From positions 186,001-250,000 of the forward strand of contig CBDHHO010000001.1 of assembly GCA_965263485.1 (NCBI GenBank): a stretch of 64,000 bases of DNA, given 5' to 3'. Shown here in pieces: positions 40,802 through 52,000 of this stretch (the stretch's first letter is position 1; every line of letters begins with the position of its first letter). This stretch comes from Haliotispira sp965263485. Lineage in GTDB: Bacteria > Spirochaetota > Spirochaetia > SP-2023. Made by a program: the position numbers and the translations under genes. The notes under the pieces are model-generated. The model worked only from the letters and a program-made list of their open reading frames with translations. It was not told the DNA's origin and did not search any database.

Positions 40802-40836
40802 ACAAAAGAGGCCCCGCTTGGCGGGGCCTCTTTTGT
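40802..40836. terminator. strong intrinsic terminator
   Basis: A stem of about 16 bp (ACAAAAGAGGCCCCGC, loop TTG, complementary arm) ends in TTTTGTT. It should stop transcription from the lipoprotein island and works in either direction by symmetry. Confidence 0.88.
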
Positions 40837-40904
40837 TATCTGCTTGTCAGTGAAAAGGCGGCAGAATCATTGGTCCGTCCGACTCCACAGAAATTTTCGG
40901 AGCT

Positions 40905-41142
40905 TTTTAATAAAAATTCCCCGCCACAGAAAGATGCTGCAGCAGAACGATCTTTTCCGCGAGCAGCTTTGTTGGCAACTCATTTCAATACAAAAAAGTA
41001 TTAAACAAGTTGCCGCCTCGCTATCGTGAAAAATCTTTGCGATCCACATCAAAACGCGGTACAATCGCTGTGGCGAAGACAAAAGCAGAAGCAGGGCAAT
41101 AGCACAATACTCGCGAAGCGATACCATTTTTAGAGGTCCCCC
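40905..41142 (+). mobile_element. mosaic TIR element, about 238 bp
   Basis: The degenerate left end (TTTAATAAAAATTCCCCGCC) leads into the long-type block, then an inverted short-type core (GTTGGCAACTCATTTCAATA...ACAAGTTGCCGCC), then the long-type right block (ATCAAAACGCGGTACAATCG...GCGATACCATTTTTAGAGGT). This copy shows that the two types exchange parts. Confidence 0.72.
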
Positions 41143-41184
41143 TTTAGAGTTTTCCCAAAGCAAAAGGGCAAAAGGAGATACATC

Positions 41185-42711
41185 GTGAGAACCTGGAACA
41201 GCATCGTGCCGCAACCCTTATCCTTGGAACTTACCGAGCCGGAAGGCAGTTCAATGACGCAGTTTTATCTGGAATTACAAGGGCCCTTTGTCTTGGAGGC
41301 CGAGCTGTTTGCCGCCCGCCATCCGCAGTTGCTGGGTAAAACCCCTGTCGGGAAGCCTTCCGGAAGCACCTCTTTGACTGCAATTCGGCTGGAACAGGAA
41401 GAGAGCATGGGGGCCGAAGCCTATTACATTGAGCTTCAACCCGACTGCGTGCGCATATCTGCCAGCGACCGGGCCGGGGCCTTTTACGCGACCATGACTC
41501 TGTCCCAGTGGCTGTGGCAGCACAGCCAATTACCACTGGGTCGGGTGCGCGATCAGCCGCGTTTTGTCTGGCGTGGCTTCATGCTGGATGTGGCGCGACA
41601 TTTCTTCCCTGCCAGCTATCTGAAAGAGCTGATGGAGCAACTGGCCGCCTATAAAATCAATCGTTTCCACCTGCATTTAGCCGATGACCAGGGCTGGCGT
41701 CTGCCCATTGCGGGATACCCCAAACTTAGCGAACTGGGCAGCAGGCGCTATGGGGCCTTTGACCATTTCTATGACGAGCAGCCTGAACGAATATCCAAGT
41801 CAGGTTCTTGCGATTCCGGTTACTACAGCGTGGAAGAAATTGCGGAATTAAACCGGCTGGCAGCCCGGCTGCACATGCTCATCGTGCCGGAGATTGATCT
41901 GCCGGGCCACGCTACCGCGGCACTGGCCTGCTATCCTGAACTACAATGCGACCCGGCAAGCGAATTGCGAATACTTCCCCTGTGGGGAATCTCGCGTAAT
42001 GTGCTGTGCCTTGCCAGGCCGCAGAGTTGGGACTTTGTCCACGCCGTGCTCGACGAAGTGGCGCGGCTCTTCCCCGGCCCTTACATTCACTTGGGTGGAG
42101 ACGAGGTCCCACGCCATAACTGGCAGAACTGTCCCGACTGCCGGGAGCTGATGCGAACTGAAGGCTTGGAGGCATGTGATGATTTGCAAAATCTGTTTAC
42201 CCGGCGCAGTCGCGACTATCTGTGCGCCCGGGGCAAACAGCCTCTGTACTGGGACGAAGTGGAAGAAAGTGGCCTGAGCGAGGGCGGAATCTGCTGTTTC
42301 TGGCGCAGCTGGAACGGTGCAGACTGGGATATTCGTGCGGCGCGCAAAGGTGTGCCGGTGATTTCCTGCCCGGTGGACGGCTGCTATCTGGATTATAAGC
42401 ACAGCAGCAGCTCGCACGAAGGAGGCAACTTGGGGGTGAATACGGTTTATGAAAGTTACCACTTCGCAACGCTGGCCGAACGCTGCCCCGAACTGGCTGC
42501 ACAGAATCTGGGAGTGCAGGCCAACTTGTGGACGGAACGGCTGTGTTATCCTTCTCACGTGGAGTATATGACCTACCCGCGCCTGCTGGCGATCTCGGAG
42601 CAGGCCTGGAATAAAGGAGGCTGGCCGTTATTCCAGCAAAAATGGCCGCAGCAGCAGAAAGTCCTGCAAAGTCTGGGTGTTCGGAATTATTATCGCGGGT
42701 ATTGGAAATAG
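41185..42711 (+). CDS. beta-N-acetylhexosaminidase (GH20)
   Basis: GH20 enzymes release terminal GlcNAc/GalNAc by substrate-assisted catalysis. Motifs: FVWRGFMLDVARHFFPASYLKEL, INRFHLHLADDQGWRLPIAGYPKL, MLIVPEIDLPGHATAAL, and HLGGDEVP with the catalytic D306-E307 pair, followed by PLYWDEVEESG and a C-terminal NLWTERLCYPSHVEYMTYPRLLAISEQAW. The GTG start is supported by AAAGGAGAT at spacing 6. The 508-residue length with an N-terminal GH20b-like domain is typical. No signal peptide is evident, so it may act on imported sugars or be released by other means. It could serve chitin, mucin glycan or cell-wall recycling. Confidence 0.92.
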   Translation: MRTWNSIVPQPLSLELTEPEGSSMTQFYLELQGPFVLEAELFAARHPQLLGKTPVGKPSGSTSLTAIRLEQEESMGAEAYYIELQPDCVRISASDRAGAFYATMTLSQWLWQHSQLPLGRVRDQPRFVWRGFMLDVARHFFPASYLKELMEQLAAYKINRFHLHLADDQGWRLPIAGYPKLSELGSRRYGAFDHFYDEQPERISKSGSCDSGYYSVEEIAELNRLAARLHMLIVPEIDLPGHATAALACYPELQCDPASELRILPLWGISRNVLCLARPQSWDFVHAVLDEVARLFPGPYIHLGGDEVPRHNWQNCPDCRELMRTEGLEACDDLQNLFTRRSRDYLCARGKQPLYWDEVEESGLSEGGICCFWRSWNGADWDIRAARKGVPVISCPVDGCYLDYKHSSSSHEGGNLGVNTVYESYHFATLAERCPELAAQNLGVQANLWTERLCYPSHVEYMTYPRLLAISEQAWNKGGWPLFQQKWPQQQKVLQSLGVRNYYRGYWK

Positions 42712-42837
42712 GGCGTTCTCATACCGGCTCAGACGGCGATAGCATCATCGGCAACGGCACAGACCGTGATAACGATGGGCATCGATATTTTCCAGCTTCA
42801 GGACCAGTTTGGCGGGAGTGTCCACATCTTGTACCCG

Positions 42838-45027
42838 CTAAGCGCGGAGTCGGCCTCGAAAGTACTTTTCGAGTAGAGCCAAAGCCTTGTCCGGCATATG
42901 GGTCTTTTTGTACCGGGCAATGACGGCCTTACTGGCCTCACTATAGGTCGGGTAACTGTAAATTGAGCCGAAGATCGCCTCTTTCTTGATCTTGCGGCCC
43001 ATCACCATGGTCCACTCGCCCAGCATCTCACCCGCGTGCGGAGCGACAATGCTTACCCCCAGCACCCTGCCTTTGGCATCGAGGATCAGGCGCACAAACC
43101 CCCGGGTGCGGCCCTCGGCAATGGCCCGGTCATTATCATCCAGAGGATAGTGGCAGACCTCAATTTCGGCACCATAGCGCTCTCGTGCTCCCAACTCAGT
43201 CAGGCCGACCCGGGCGATTTCCGGCTCCAGATAGCAGACGCTAGGTAGAGCTTCCAACGACATCGCGCTCTTCTTCCACGCTCCAAACAAGGCATTTACC
43301 GTGGCATAATAGGCACTATGAGCGGCGGCGTGAGTAAACTGATGGCGCAAGGTGGCATCTCCCACCGCATAGATATTGGGTAGCGAAGTCTGCAAGTACC
43401 GGTCCGTGGCAATCGCGCCGCGCTCATCGTGTTCAATGCCCAAAACATCTAGGTCACAGCAGCCCGGCCGGGCGACTCGCCCCAGCGCGCAGAGTACTTG
43501 GTCGCAGCGGATTTCCAGCTCTCCACCTGCGCCCTGTGCACCGCCGGACTGCTTCAGAGTCGCGCAGATCTCGCCTGCTTCGCTGCGCTCAAAACGCTGC
43601 GCCTGACAGTTCAGCAACAACTCGACACCACTTTCTCTCAGCACCTGCTGAGCAATGAGTGAGGCTTCCGGCTCTTCGCGAAGCAGTATGCGTTCACTGC
43701 GTTCAACTTGTACTACGTTGATGCCTAAGCGGCTGAAGGCCAGAGCCAGCTCACAACCAATCGGGCCACCTCCCAGTACCAGTAAACGCCGGGGTGCCTG
43801 ACGCAGCTCCCAGACCGTCTCGGAGGTCAGCGGCCCCAGCGCGCGCAAGCCCGGGATATCGGGCACATTGGGCAGAGCCCCGGTGGCTAGCACAATACTG
43901 CGGCTGCGAATCAGACGTTTTGCCCCATCTGCTGTGCGTACCTCAACCTCATAGGGTGAACGCAGGCAAGCTTCGCCCGGAACTACCTCTATACCCAGCG
44001 ACTGATAACGCTCGACTGAATCCTTGGGCGCGATGCTGGCAATCTTGCGCTGTACGGTCTCCATCACTGCGGCAAAATTAATCTCGGGTGCCGCATAATA
44101 CACGCCCAGACCCTTGGCTGCCTCTCCGGCCCAGGCGTATTTGGCCGCCGTCAGCAGGGACTTGGAGGGCACGCAGCCGTAGTTCAGGCAGTCGCCACCC
44201 ATGCGCGACTTTTCGACCAGCACGACTTTGGCTTTCAGCATACTGGCAATATAGGCACTGACCAGACCTCCGGCCCCGGCTCCGATCACTAATATATTGG
44301 CATCGTAGCGCTGACCGGCAACTTTTTGAGGACGGGGCCAGCACCAGGCATAGCGGACCGCACGCCAAGCGCGGCTCAGCAGCCTGACCAAGTAGGGGAA
44401 CAACGCCAGCAGCACAAAGCTGCCCAGCACCCGAGGCGAGGTGATATCACCCAAATTGTGGATATCCTGCAGGCTGCTGCCCGCATTGACGTAGACCAAG
44501 GTGCCCGGAAGCATGCCCAGCTGCGAGACCCAATAGAAGCGCCCCAGATTCATGCGCGTCAGACCGAAGACCAAGTTCAGTACAAAAAACGGAAAGATCG
44601 GCAGCAAGCGCATTGAAAACAGATAGCTGCTGCCGTTTTTTTCCAAGTTCCGGTTGATGGTGTCGAGCTGCCTGCGGTAACGGAGCTCCAGACCGGAACG
44701 CAGCAGATAGCGGGCCAGAAAGGCGTTGATTACGGCTCCGGAGCTGCTGGCAAAGGAGACCAGTAGCAGGCCCTGCCACAGGGGGAACAGAGCCCCGGCC
44801 AGCAGGGTCAGCCAGACGGCCATCGGCAGGAAAAAACTGACGCAGGCCGCATAGACGGCAAAAAACAGCAGCGCACCCGCAATGCCGAGCCCGTTGATAT
44901 ACGCACGCAGGCGGTCTAGGTTGTCCTGGATCACTTCTAAGTTGAGGTACTGGCCCAGATCGTAGTGCCAATAGGCGGCAATCGCAAGCAGCAACAGCAG
45001 TAAAAGGATGATTTTCCTAGCGTTCAT
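42838..45027 (-). CDS. VTT/DedA-domain fused to FAD-dependent disulfide reductase
   Basis: Residues 1-240 form a VTT (SNARE-associated/TVP38-like) membrane domain with about five spans (ALLFFAVYAACVSFFLPMAVWLTLLAGALFP, then RLLPIFPFFVLNLVFG). Residues 246-729 form a pyridine nucleotide-disulfide oxidoreductase: FAD motif ILVIGAGAGGLVSAY, redox pair in GGDCLNYGCVPSKSLL, NAD(P)H motif LLVLGGGPIGCELALAFSR, YAVGDATLRHQFTHAA, and a dimerisation domain with PSVCYLEPEIARVGLTE. Separate DedA-like and mercuric/dihydrolipoamide reductase-like genes are common, and such fusions are known in several phyla. The substrate is unknown; a membrane-tethered electron-transfer or quinone/metal reductase role is possible. 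Confidence 0.88.
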   Translation of the reverse strand: MNARKIILLLLLLLAIAAYWHYDLGQYLNLEVIQDNLDRLRAYINGLGIAGALLFFAVYAACVSFFLPMAVWLTLLAGALFPLWQGLLLVSFASSSGAVINAFLARYLLRSGLELRYRRQLDTINRNLEKNGSSYLFSMRLLPIFPFFVLNLVFGLTRMNLGRFYWVSQLGMLPGTLVYVNAGSSLQDIHNLGDITSPRVLGSFVLLALFPYLVRLLSRAWRAVRYAWCWPRPQKVAGQRYDANILVIGAGAGGLVSAYIASMLKAKVVLVEKSRMGGDCLNYGCVPSKSLLTAAKYAWAGEAAKGLGVYYAAPEINFAAVMETVQRKIASIAPKDSVERYQSLGIEVVPGEACLRSPYEVEVRTADGAKRLIRSRSIVLATGALPNVPDIPGLRALGPLTSETVWELRQAPRRLLVLGGGPIGCELALAFSRLGINVVQVERSERILLREEPEASLIAQQVLRESGVELLLNCQAQRFERSEAGEICATLKQSGGAQGAGGELEIRCDQVLCALGRVARPGCCDLDVLGIEHDERGAIATDRYLQTSLPNIYAVGDATLRHQFTHAAAHSAYYATVNALFGAWKKSAMSLEALPSVCYLEPEIARVGLTELGARERYGAEIEVCHYPLDDNDRAIAEGRTRGFVRLILDAKGRVLGVSIVAPHAGEMLGEWTMVMGRKIKKEAIFGSIYSYPTYSEASKAVIARYKKTHMPDKALALLEKYFRGRLRA

Positions 45028-45170
45028 GTGGCTCTAGCCCTACGAAACAGTATAATAGGGGTTTCTAAGACCTGCTTTTGTATCCTTATCATTGAAAGGG
45101 AGCTCTAAGAAACCCTTCTGTTTGACATCAAGAGTCAATTCCGGAAGTTTCCCTGTAATTGACATTTTAA

Positions 45171-45192
45171 AGGGCACCCCTAAAGGTGCCCT
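45171..45192 (-). terminator. hairpin from fused element ends
   Basis: AGGGCACC, CCTAAA, GGTGCCCT: two TIR ends almost touching. Read on the minus strand the stem is followed by TTTAAAA, right after the stop of the small membrane-protein gene. It could end that transcript. Confidence 0.5.
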
Positions 45193-45201
45193 AACGCAGT
45201 T

Positions 45202-45510
45202 TTATACGTCCAAGTTTTTGCGGCTGCAATCAAAAATGCGATGGATGTACCACCTCTCTTCCATATAGCGGTAGAGCCTGCGATAGATGATAATGGAAAG
45301 CATCGTAGCACCCAGAAGCCCCAATATACTAGCGATGCTGCGCCCCCGGAACAAGGCTCCGCTCCACTCAGCAGCACCCAGTACCAACTGGATTCTGACA
45401 AAAACGAATTCACTGAGTACCACGCATCCCAATACCAATATGATGGAAATAACGATATTGATCGTGATAAAACTGATCAGAAAAAACAAGTATTTTATCT
45501 TTCTGTTCAT
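45202..45510 (-). CDS. small membrane protein of unknown function
   Basis: A 102-residue product with two or three membrane segments: YLFFLISFITINIVISIILVLGCVVLSEFVF and SIASILGLLGATMLSIIIYRR. It ends in a short basic tail. The ATG at 45510 has a very strong GGAGGGG two bases upstream, which is the main reason to accept it. The family is unknown. Its DNA is less GC-rich than the VTT-reductase gene beside it. The 245 bp upstream (45511-45755) show no gene. Confidence 0.55.
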   Translation of the reverse strand: MNRKIKYLFFLISFITINIVISIILVLGCVVLSEFVFVRIQLVLGAAEWSGALFRGRSIASILGLLGATMLSIIIYRRLYRYMEERWYIHRIFDCSRKNLDV

Positions 45511-45734
45511 CTCCCCTCCACCCAGAAAATAAAATCCAAAATCAAAAGGAAGCCCTTTTTGAAAAGAAATTCCCGATGTTATGGCAAACTGCTTGGGCTC
45601 TCTGAACGGCAGTTTGTAGGGGAGCTCTTACTCCAATAATGTTGAATGCTTTTTCGATCCACATTTGTCAGCCTGCTATAATTTGTCCCATTCCATCTCG
45701 GTCCATTGTATTGCACTAGATTCTAGTCAGGAAG

Positions 45735-45902
45735 CAGAAATCCCCTAAAAATTACTTTTCTTGTCGGATACCATCACGCTTGAGGTGGTCGAAGGCATTG
45801 CCCAATTAAAAGACGAACTCAAGCCGGAAATCACGCGGTTGGTGTTCAAGGACTCCGGCTTCAGATTAGGCAGAAGGACACAGATAAACATTTAGAGGTC
45901 CC
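45735..45902 (+). mobile_element. TIR-bounded segment upstream of the toxin gene
   Basis: TCCCCTAAAAATTAC at the left and CATTTAGAGGTCCCTT at the right are degenerate element ends. The interior is the possible methyltransferase fragment, not the usual element sequence, so coding DNA may have been captured between ends. Confidence 0.45.
45761..45895 (+). pseudogene. possible C-terminal fragment of a DNA methyltransferase
   Basis: The 44-codon frame SDTITLEVVEGIAQLKDEL...KPEITRLVFKDSGF resembles the C-terminal end of type III-like adenine methyltransferases (the '(V)VFRDSGF' segment). It has no proper start, and its TAG lies within the element-end motif ATTTAGAGGTCCCT. The match is short and made by eye. 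Confidence 0.35.
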
Positions 45903-45930
45903 TTAACAAATTCTGATACTTTTATATAAT
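45903..45930 (+). promoter_or_regulatory. predicted promoter of the giant toxin gene
   Basis: TTAACA (45903-45908), 16 bp, TATAAT (45925-45930): five of six and six of six matches to the sigma-70 consensus. The -35 box begins directly after the element right end. A 100-nt leader follows, containing GACTCG...CGAGTC inverted repeats (45949-45973). Confidence 0.7.
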
Positions 45931-46034
45931 GATACCGTTCAAGTTTTGGACTCGTTTTTTATATTCGCGAGTCGCAAAAAGTCCATTTGTTCCTTCGGGG
46001 GTAGGTGGGCCTTTTGGTGCTCCGGGAGTTGATC

Positions 46035-49000
46035 ATGAGCAATACACCATCTGAACAGGGTAGCAATATGTTGGATATTTCTATTGATGACTATTTATTG
46101 CTACCGGGAAAGCAAATCAATGACCTGACAATTCAAGGTATCATTAAGGAACAAGGCAAGTTACAAGGTCTACAGCCTGGTAGTTTCTGGGATAACTGGA
46201 TGAATCTGGTTCGAGCTCTTGAGAGTTACTTCCCTGCTGCTAGCGAGATTGAATGGACAGGCGACATACTGCGGGTAGTCATACACGTTTTGATTGGGCT
46301 CGGAGAAAACAAATCCACAGGGTTTTGGAAAAATTGGCTGGATAATTCCGTATTAGGGAAATTAAAAGAAGATAAAAGCCAATGGAGTGATGCTCTAAAA
46401 GGAATCAGAGATGCTATTACTGCAAGATTTCAAATTGAAGGAGATGAGTCGGAATTCAGCTATGAAACAGCTAAAAGAGATATACAACGCCTGGTCCTTT
46501 CATCTGGAAAAACAGTACAAGCTCAATTAAATGACAGCGATGTACTTGGTAATGACGTCTGGCTGGAAATAGATCCTGTAAACTCAGTTTCAGAGAAAGA
46601 TTACTTTATTCATTCGGCTAATGACATAAATATATTGACGCAGATCACTTCAAAGCAAAAAGATTTGGTAGATTTCGTCAAACAACTTATGACGGAAACA
46701 GAAGACCCGAGGTCCCATGGCGATGTACTTACGGCCATCAACCTGTGGAAGACGCAATCTGTCCATCCATCACTAACTGATTTGGAAGTGCTCTTTACGA
46801 AAGATCTGCAAGGAACATCCGAAGAACTTGAAAATATTAGTCAATCAATTACGGCTCTCTGTACTGAAATAGCACACAGACAGGGCCTGCTAAAGCCACA
46901 GCAGGATCAACAGAGTAAGAGAGTGATTCTATGGTCTCACTTGCTACAAAGGCATAAAAGATTATGTGTGCTACCTGAATCCGAAAAACTCCACAGTGTT
47001 TACAGTTATAGCTTAAAATATATCAGAGAGGAATACGAATCAGAGCAAAAAGCACTCGATCAAATTTTGAGATGGGTATTCACTAATCAATTACTGAGGC
47101 AAAACCTAGATAAATTATATCGCCAAGTTGAAAAATTGAAGGTAAGCGCAGCCCAATTGGCAGAATCTGAAGCAAATCAATCAAGACTGGATGGACTTTC
47201 CAGGCTCAGTGATAGCTTTAGTGATGATATACGCCAGTATGAATCTCAACTTACAGCGATTCTCAAAAATACCGTAAGTTCATTGGAAAAAAGGCAGGAA
47301 CAGGAAGGGCAGCCGACGGAAGTCGGATTTGCGAAAATCAGCAGAATCCTTTCCCCATTGGGAAGCCCCCAAGATCTTCGAACCAGGCATGAGAATCGAC
47401 TAACTCAGTATTTGTCCAAAACTGAAGAATTAGAAAACGATATTTCCGCAAATATGAGCATACAGCGCAGGAATAATCTATCTTCTGAAGTCTTTAAAGA
47501 GGCCTTGCTGAATGCAAATAATCAGTTTTTCCCAACGCGGTTTATCACACTGTATGATGACTCTGTTAATTATGACGCAGTAAATTTATCTGATGCTGAA
47601 ACTGAAGCGATCAACAGTGGAATCCCTCAATTCGAATATGATATCAGTGCCAAGAAAGGTCGTATTATCGTCCCTTATAAAAGGGAAACCGAACACTCTG
47701 GTTCTTCTCATGTCACTCCAAGGTTGGCAGTATTTACCCTCAATTTTGCGGAAGATTTTGATATCTGGGGAAATACTACTCAAGCCCTGGAAGCATGCGA
47801 ATCAAGATATCCGGTCATCTATTCCCTGGAGTCTGAGCGAGGCAAGGGTTTACTCTGGAACGTACCTGTACGGGGCTTATTTCTTATAACACCGTCAGAA
47901 GACTACACAAAGAATAAAATGGAGTTCCTGAGTAGAAATGAAGACGGCTTAGAGATTCCCACACTGAATCTGAAGAATCTTGTTTATTTCAAACGTGTTA
48001 ATAGTCTAATTGACGAGCCTATAGGTTCATCCGGCATTATATTGATAAAAGAGCCTTCCATGCATGATTGGGAAGACCCCCACCGGGAAAGATTTGATAC
48101 CTATACTATGCTCGATTTTGAAACTGGAGAGATCCCTTTTCGCAGAGGGGTGAATACGGATCGGAATACAATAATTATAGATAATACCATAACTCCCCCC
48201 CCATGCGAAACTGTTCGTTATTTTAATGCTGCAATCAAAAATCGGGGAGGGCGTTGTGACTGCTTTCTCAATGATCTGAGCGAGGTATCTCTAAATTTCC
48301 TTTATCGGACGGTTCTGGGGCAGGAGATTTGGCAAAGAGCTCACGGAGGTGCCATTGTTGAACGAAGTTTAGACCGCAGTCGATTTGTCCTGGAAAAGGC
48401 TCTGAATGAGCCTGAAGCTGGTTGGGGGGAACTGGTTTCGCTCTCTCATACAAGCCTCTGGAGCGATGTACAGGATGCTGTCACGAGCGCAAATGAATTG
48501 GGGAATCGAGTGGAGTGGACCTCTCCCGAAGGCGAAATCTACAGTAACCAAATATTTGCTGACTCTATTGCCCACCCGCGAATTCTGGTTTTTCCCCGTC
48601 CCTCACTGCTTGGCCTAAAGTCTTTGCACTATGTTGATGGACATTGGTTTGAGCTGGATACAAGCACCGGAAAACTGCTGACAGATAAGCAATTCCAACA
48701 GGAAACAAATCCTCTTTCTTTTGTTGAAGGTGGCCCTCCCCCAACCCAATATGAGACGGTCAGCTTTGCTGAAGATGCCACTTGGGACTCCTACGCCCAA
48801 GCAGTTTTGACCGCTTCGGGCCAACAAAAAGAAGTTTGTTGGACCTCCCCTGATGCAGTCGTCTATTCCACCCGTAAATATCTATCTGATTATAGTTTAA
48901 ACCAACACAGGTTATTAGCTCCCAAAAAAGACTTGGTTGAACAAGATCCCCCGCAATCCATTGATGTTATGGCAGTGGCTTTTTCAGGAAGTTCCTGGCA

Positions 49001-52000
49001 GGAAATTGATCGATCTACTGGCGCACCGGCAGCCGAAAGCAGGCTGGCACATGAGCCAACAGGAGATTACTTCTATCTTGAAAGCACAAATGCAGGAGGT
49101 CTAACTGATACGATCGATTTCTCCTCTGATACTGCTTGGGAACATGTCAGTAAAGCTGTGTTGGATAACAGGTATATTATTCAGTGGCATTCTCCCGATG
49201 GCTTGGTCTACACTAATTCTCATCACGCAAGTGATTCTAGGCACAAGCTGGTATGTGTTCTTGATGGAAGTATATACAGGGTAATTCCCGTAGAGCATAT
49301 CGCAGCACAACAGTGGAATCTGGTCAACACGGACGACGGTGAAATCATTCCGGGTGTTATGGTCTCCAATGATGATATAGGCAACTATACCCTGCAGTAT
49401 GACCCGGAATTAGCTGTAACTGCAGCAATCAATGGTCAAGAGTTCCGCGAGCATGATAAAAATCGAGAGCTATATGTGCCCAGAGGGGGCTGGATCGGTG
49501 CGTTACGTTTTAGCTGGTACGATTCTTTTAGCGATGTCGTGGCGGCTGTGCGCAGGCAGCAGCAGAGTCGGGAATATGTGGAATGGACTGATGCCAAAGG
49601 TTCCTCTTATAGTTCGCGTCTATATGAAAATATGCAAGATTCAAAAATCTTGCTGGATACGGGAAGGGAAGTACTCCCCATGGCCCAGATTACGGACGGG
49701 GATTGGGTCGCTGTAGAGACGGACACCTTTGATTACACCAAAGCAATCCGAAGGAATGAAGATGGTTCTTTCGATGCTGTGTACAATTTGGAAGAAGAGC
49801 TCGGTGCTTTTGCCGGCACCGTGTTTCCTGCTGCAGAAGAAGAGCCCTCTGCTGTAGATACAGGGTTGATCGCAAAAATTACCAGCGAACGCAGCGCTTA
49901 CATTGCCGGGGCAAATTCACAACCGAGGAAGTTCACTTATGATGGGCGAGACTATATCGTAGTTAACGTTTCCGGGCTGGAACCAGATCCATTGATGATG
50001 CCCGAAATATATCAGAATCCCTTGGTTTTAATGCGAGTTGACAAAGTGCCGGGAGGATGGAGGGAGCATTATGTCGCTGTCAATAAAGACACAGCGCACC
50101 CACAGACGGGAGATCATACTGGTGCATTAATTCGTGTTCTGGAAAGGGATGGAATCTATGCGACTCCTGGGTTTTGGAACGCTGATGTTCAGATATCCGA
50201 TCATCAGTCCACAGTCATCACGACATCAGGAGAAATCTTATCTGCTGCATTCGCCCGTTATGACAGCGATGGGAATGAAGTATGGGTCGAAACCAATGCA
50301 GAAGGAAACAGCACTTATATTCGTCCCAAAGAATATTCTGTACTGCGCCGGAGCCCCGATGGAAAAAAGTTTGTTCGTTTCAAACTTGGCTTACAGGGAG
50401 GAGCTGACTCTGATCTGAGCACAGTGATTGTCGATCATTCTCTGAATGAATCAAACAATGCAGTGACGGATTGGCAACAAGTCCAGGAAAGAGCTGCCAT
50501 CGGCAGGAGGGTTAGTTGGAAGTATCCGGGCAAAGATGCGGTATATTCGACGGATGATGATCCGGCAAGCAGCCATAGAATTCTTCACGTAGATAGTCAA
50601 GAAGCCTCTGGAACAGATATTATGCCGGCGGTCCGGTTCTACGGCAGAATCTGGCGAGAAATCAATCCTGCTACCGGCGAACCGAACGGGCATTTGCTTG
50701 AAGAAAACCCGGTGGATTCCAGTTTTCGCCGTATCTCAGACGATACCGCTATGCTGCAATCGATATGGCAAAACAGCAGAACGGATTTGCCTCCTGTAGC
50801 CCCGGCTGTCGATGGTGATGCTCTGGCCTCTATGGGCATCAAAAATAATGGGCCAAGAAACATCAGAGCAGAGATTTCGTTTATGGACTTTGTTCCAGTC
50901 GCCTCTCAACCTGGGCATCACGATTATGTCGCCGGACTGCTTCATATACGCAGTGACCTCGATTCAAATTTGTCTATAAAAGTCACGGTCCCGGTTGTCC
51001 GTTATGGGGAAGATCAGGGCCTCTCTGATTCCTATTATTTTGCGCGGGGCTTTGGTGGCAGGCTCATTAGTATTGATACACTTGCTTATGTCATCAGTCA
51101 ATTAAATAAGTCAATTGATATCAGACCAGTAGACCCCCATGCCAGGTCTGAAGATGCAAACAAAACTCTTCGGGAACATTTACAAAAACGATATTGGTAT
51201 GATCTGCCGGTTCATAACGCTTTGATGCTCCTTTCTGAAGCAGCGCCCTTCTATGAAAGAAGTGTCACTGGAAGGGCCCTTCCCCACGTTCTAGGTGTCG
51301 ATCAGCATGCTCCATCGCTTGCAAATGTCTCTCAGCAAGTCTCAGGATGGGGAGGCTTTACTGCGAGCATGTTCGCAGTCCCGGGTTTTGAGGATTCCGG
51401 CTCCAAAAATATTACGGCTAACCGACGCCAGATATTTCTTGATTACAGTAATCTGGAAAATCAACTATTAATTTTTTACAAAGCCAATGCCAGAAACTCG
51501 GGATATTCTCCTCAGGGAGAAGCCAGCGAATTTGCCGGAGGGCCGGTATTATCAAGGCTTTCAGGGGTAAAAGTACCTGAAGTAGTGGCAAATTTAAACC
51601 TCCCGGGGAGACGGGAATTCTATAATTCTGTAAAAAATATTTTCAGTATGCAAAGGAATATTTTGCTCAATATAACTGCCGCAGATCCAATCAGTATAGA
51701 GGTTCCCATGCAGGATGGATCTAGGCATCTTATATCAATTAGCGATGGCTCGCTGAATATGCAGAATCTTTCTATACCGGATAATGAGTACCAGAAACTT
51801 TTTACGCTTTCTGACGCAGGCAAAGAGGGCTTCTCCAGTGTCCAAACATATAATTATGATGGCTCATACTCAGTTTCAACAGGTATAAAAGGAGGGATAC
51901 GGAACCCCGAGCTTATTCTCGACAATGGAGATCATTTGATGGTTGCTCCTTTGGTCTGGTCTGCTCCGCCAGAGCATCTCTCCGGGGCAGGGGCAAAAGA

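Noticed and set aside
46005..46034. GTG 46005 as the toxin start
   Set aside because: No ribosome-binding site precedes it, while GGGAG fits ATG 46035.
46035..49000. TcdB-type glucosyltransferase domain at the toxin N-terminus
   Set aside because: I found no convincing DxD region or flanking GT44 blocks; the N-terminal part is helical, then made of unrelated repeats.
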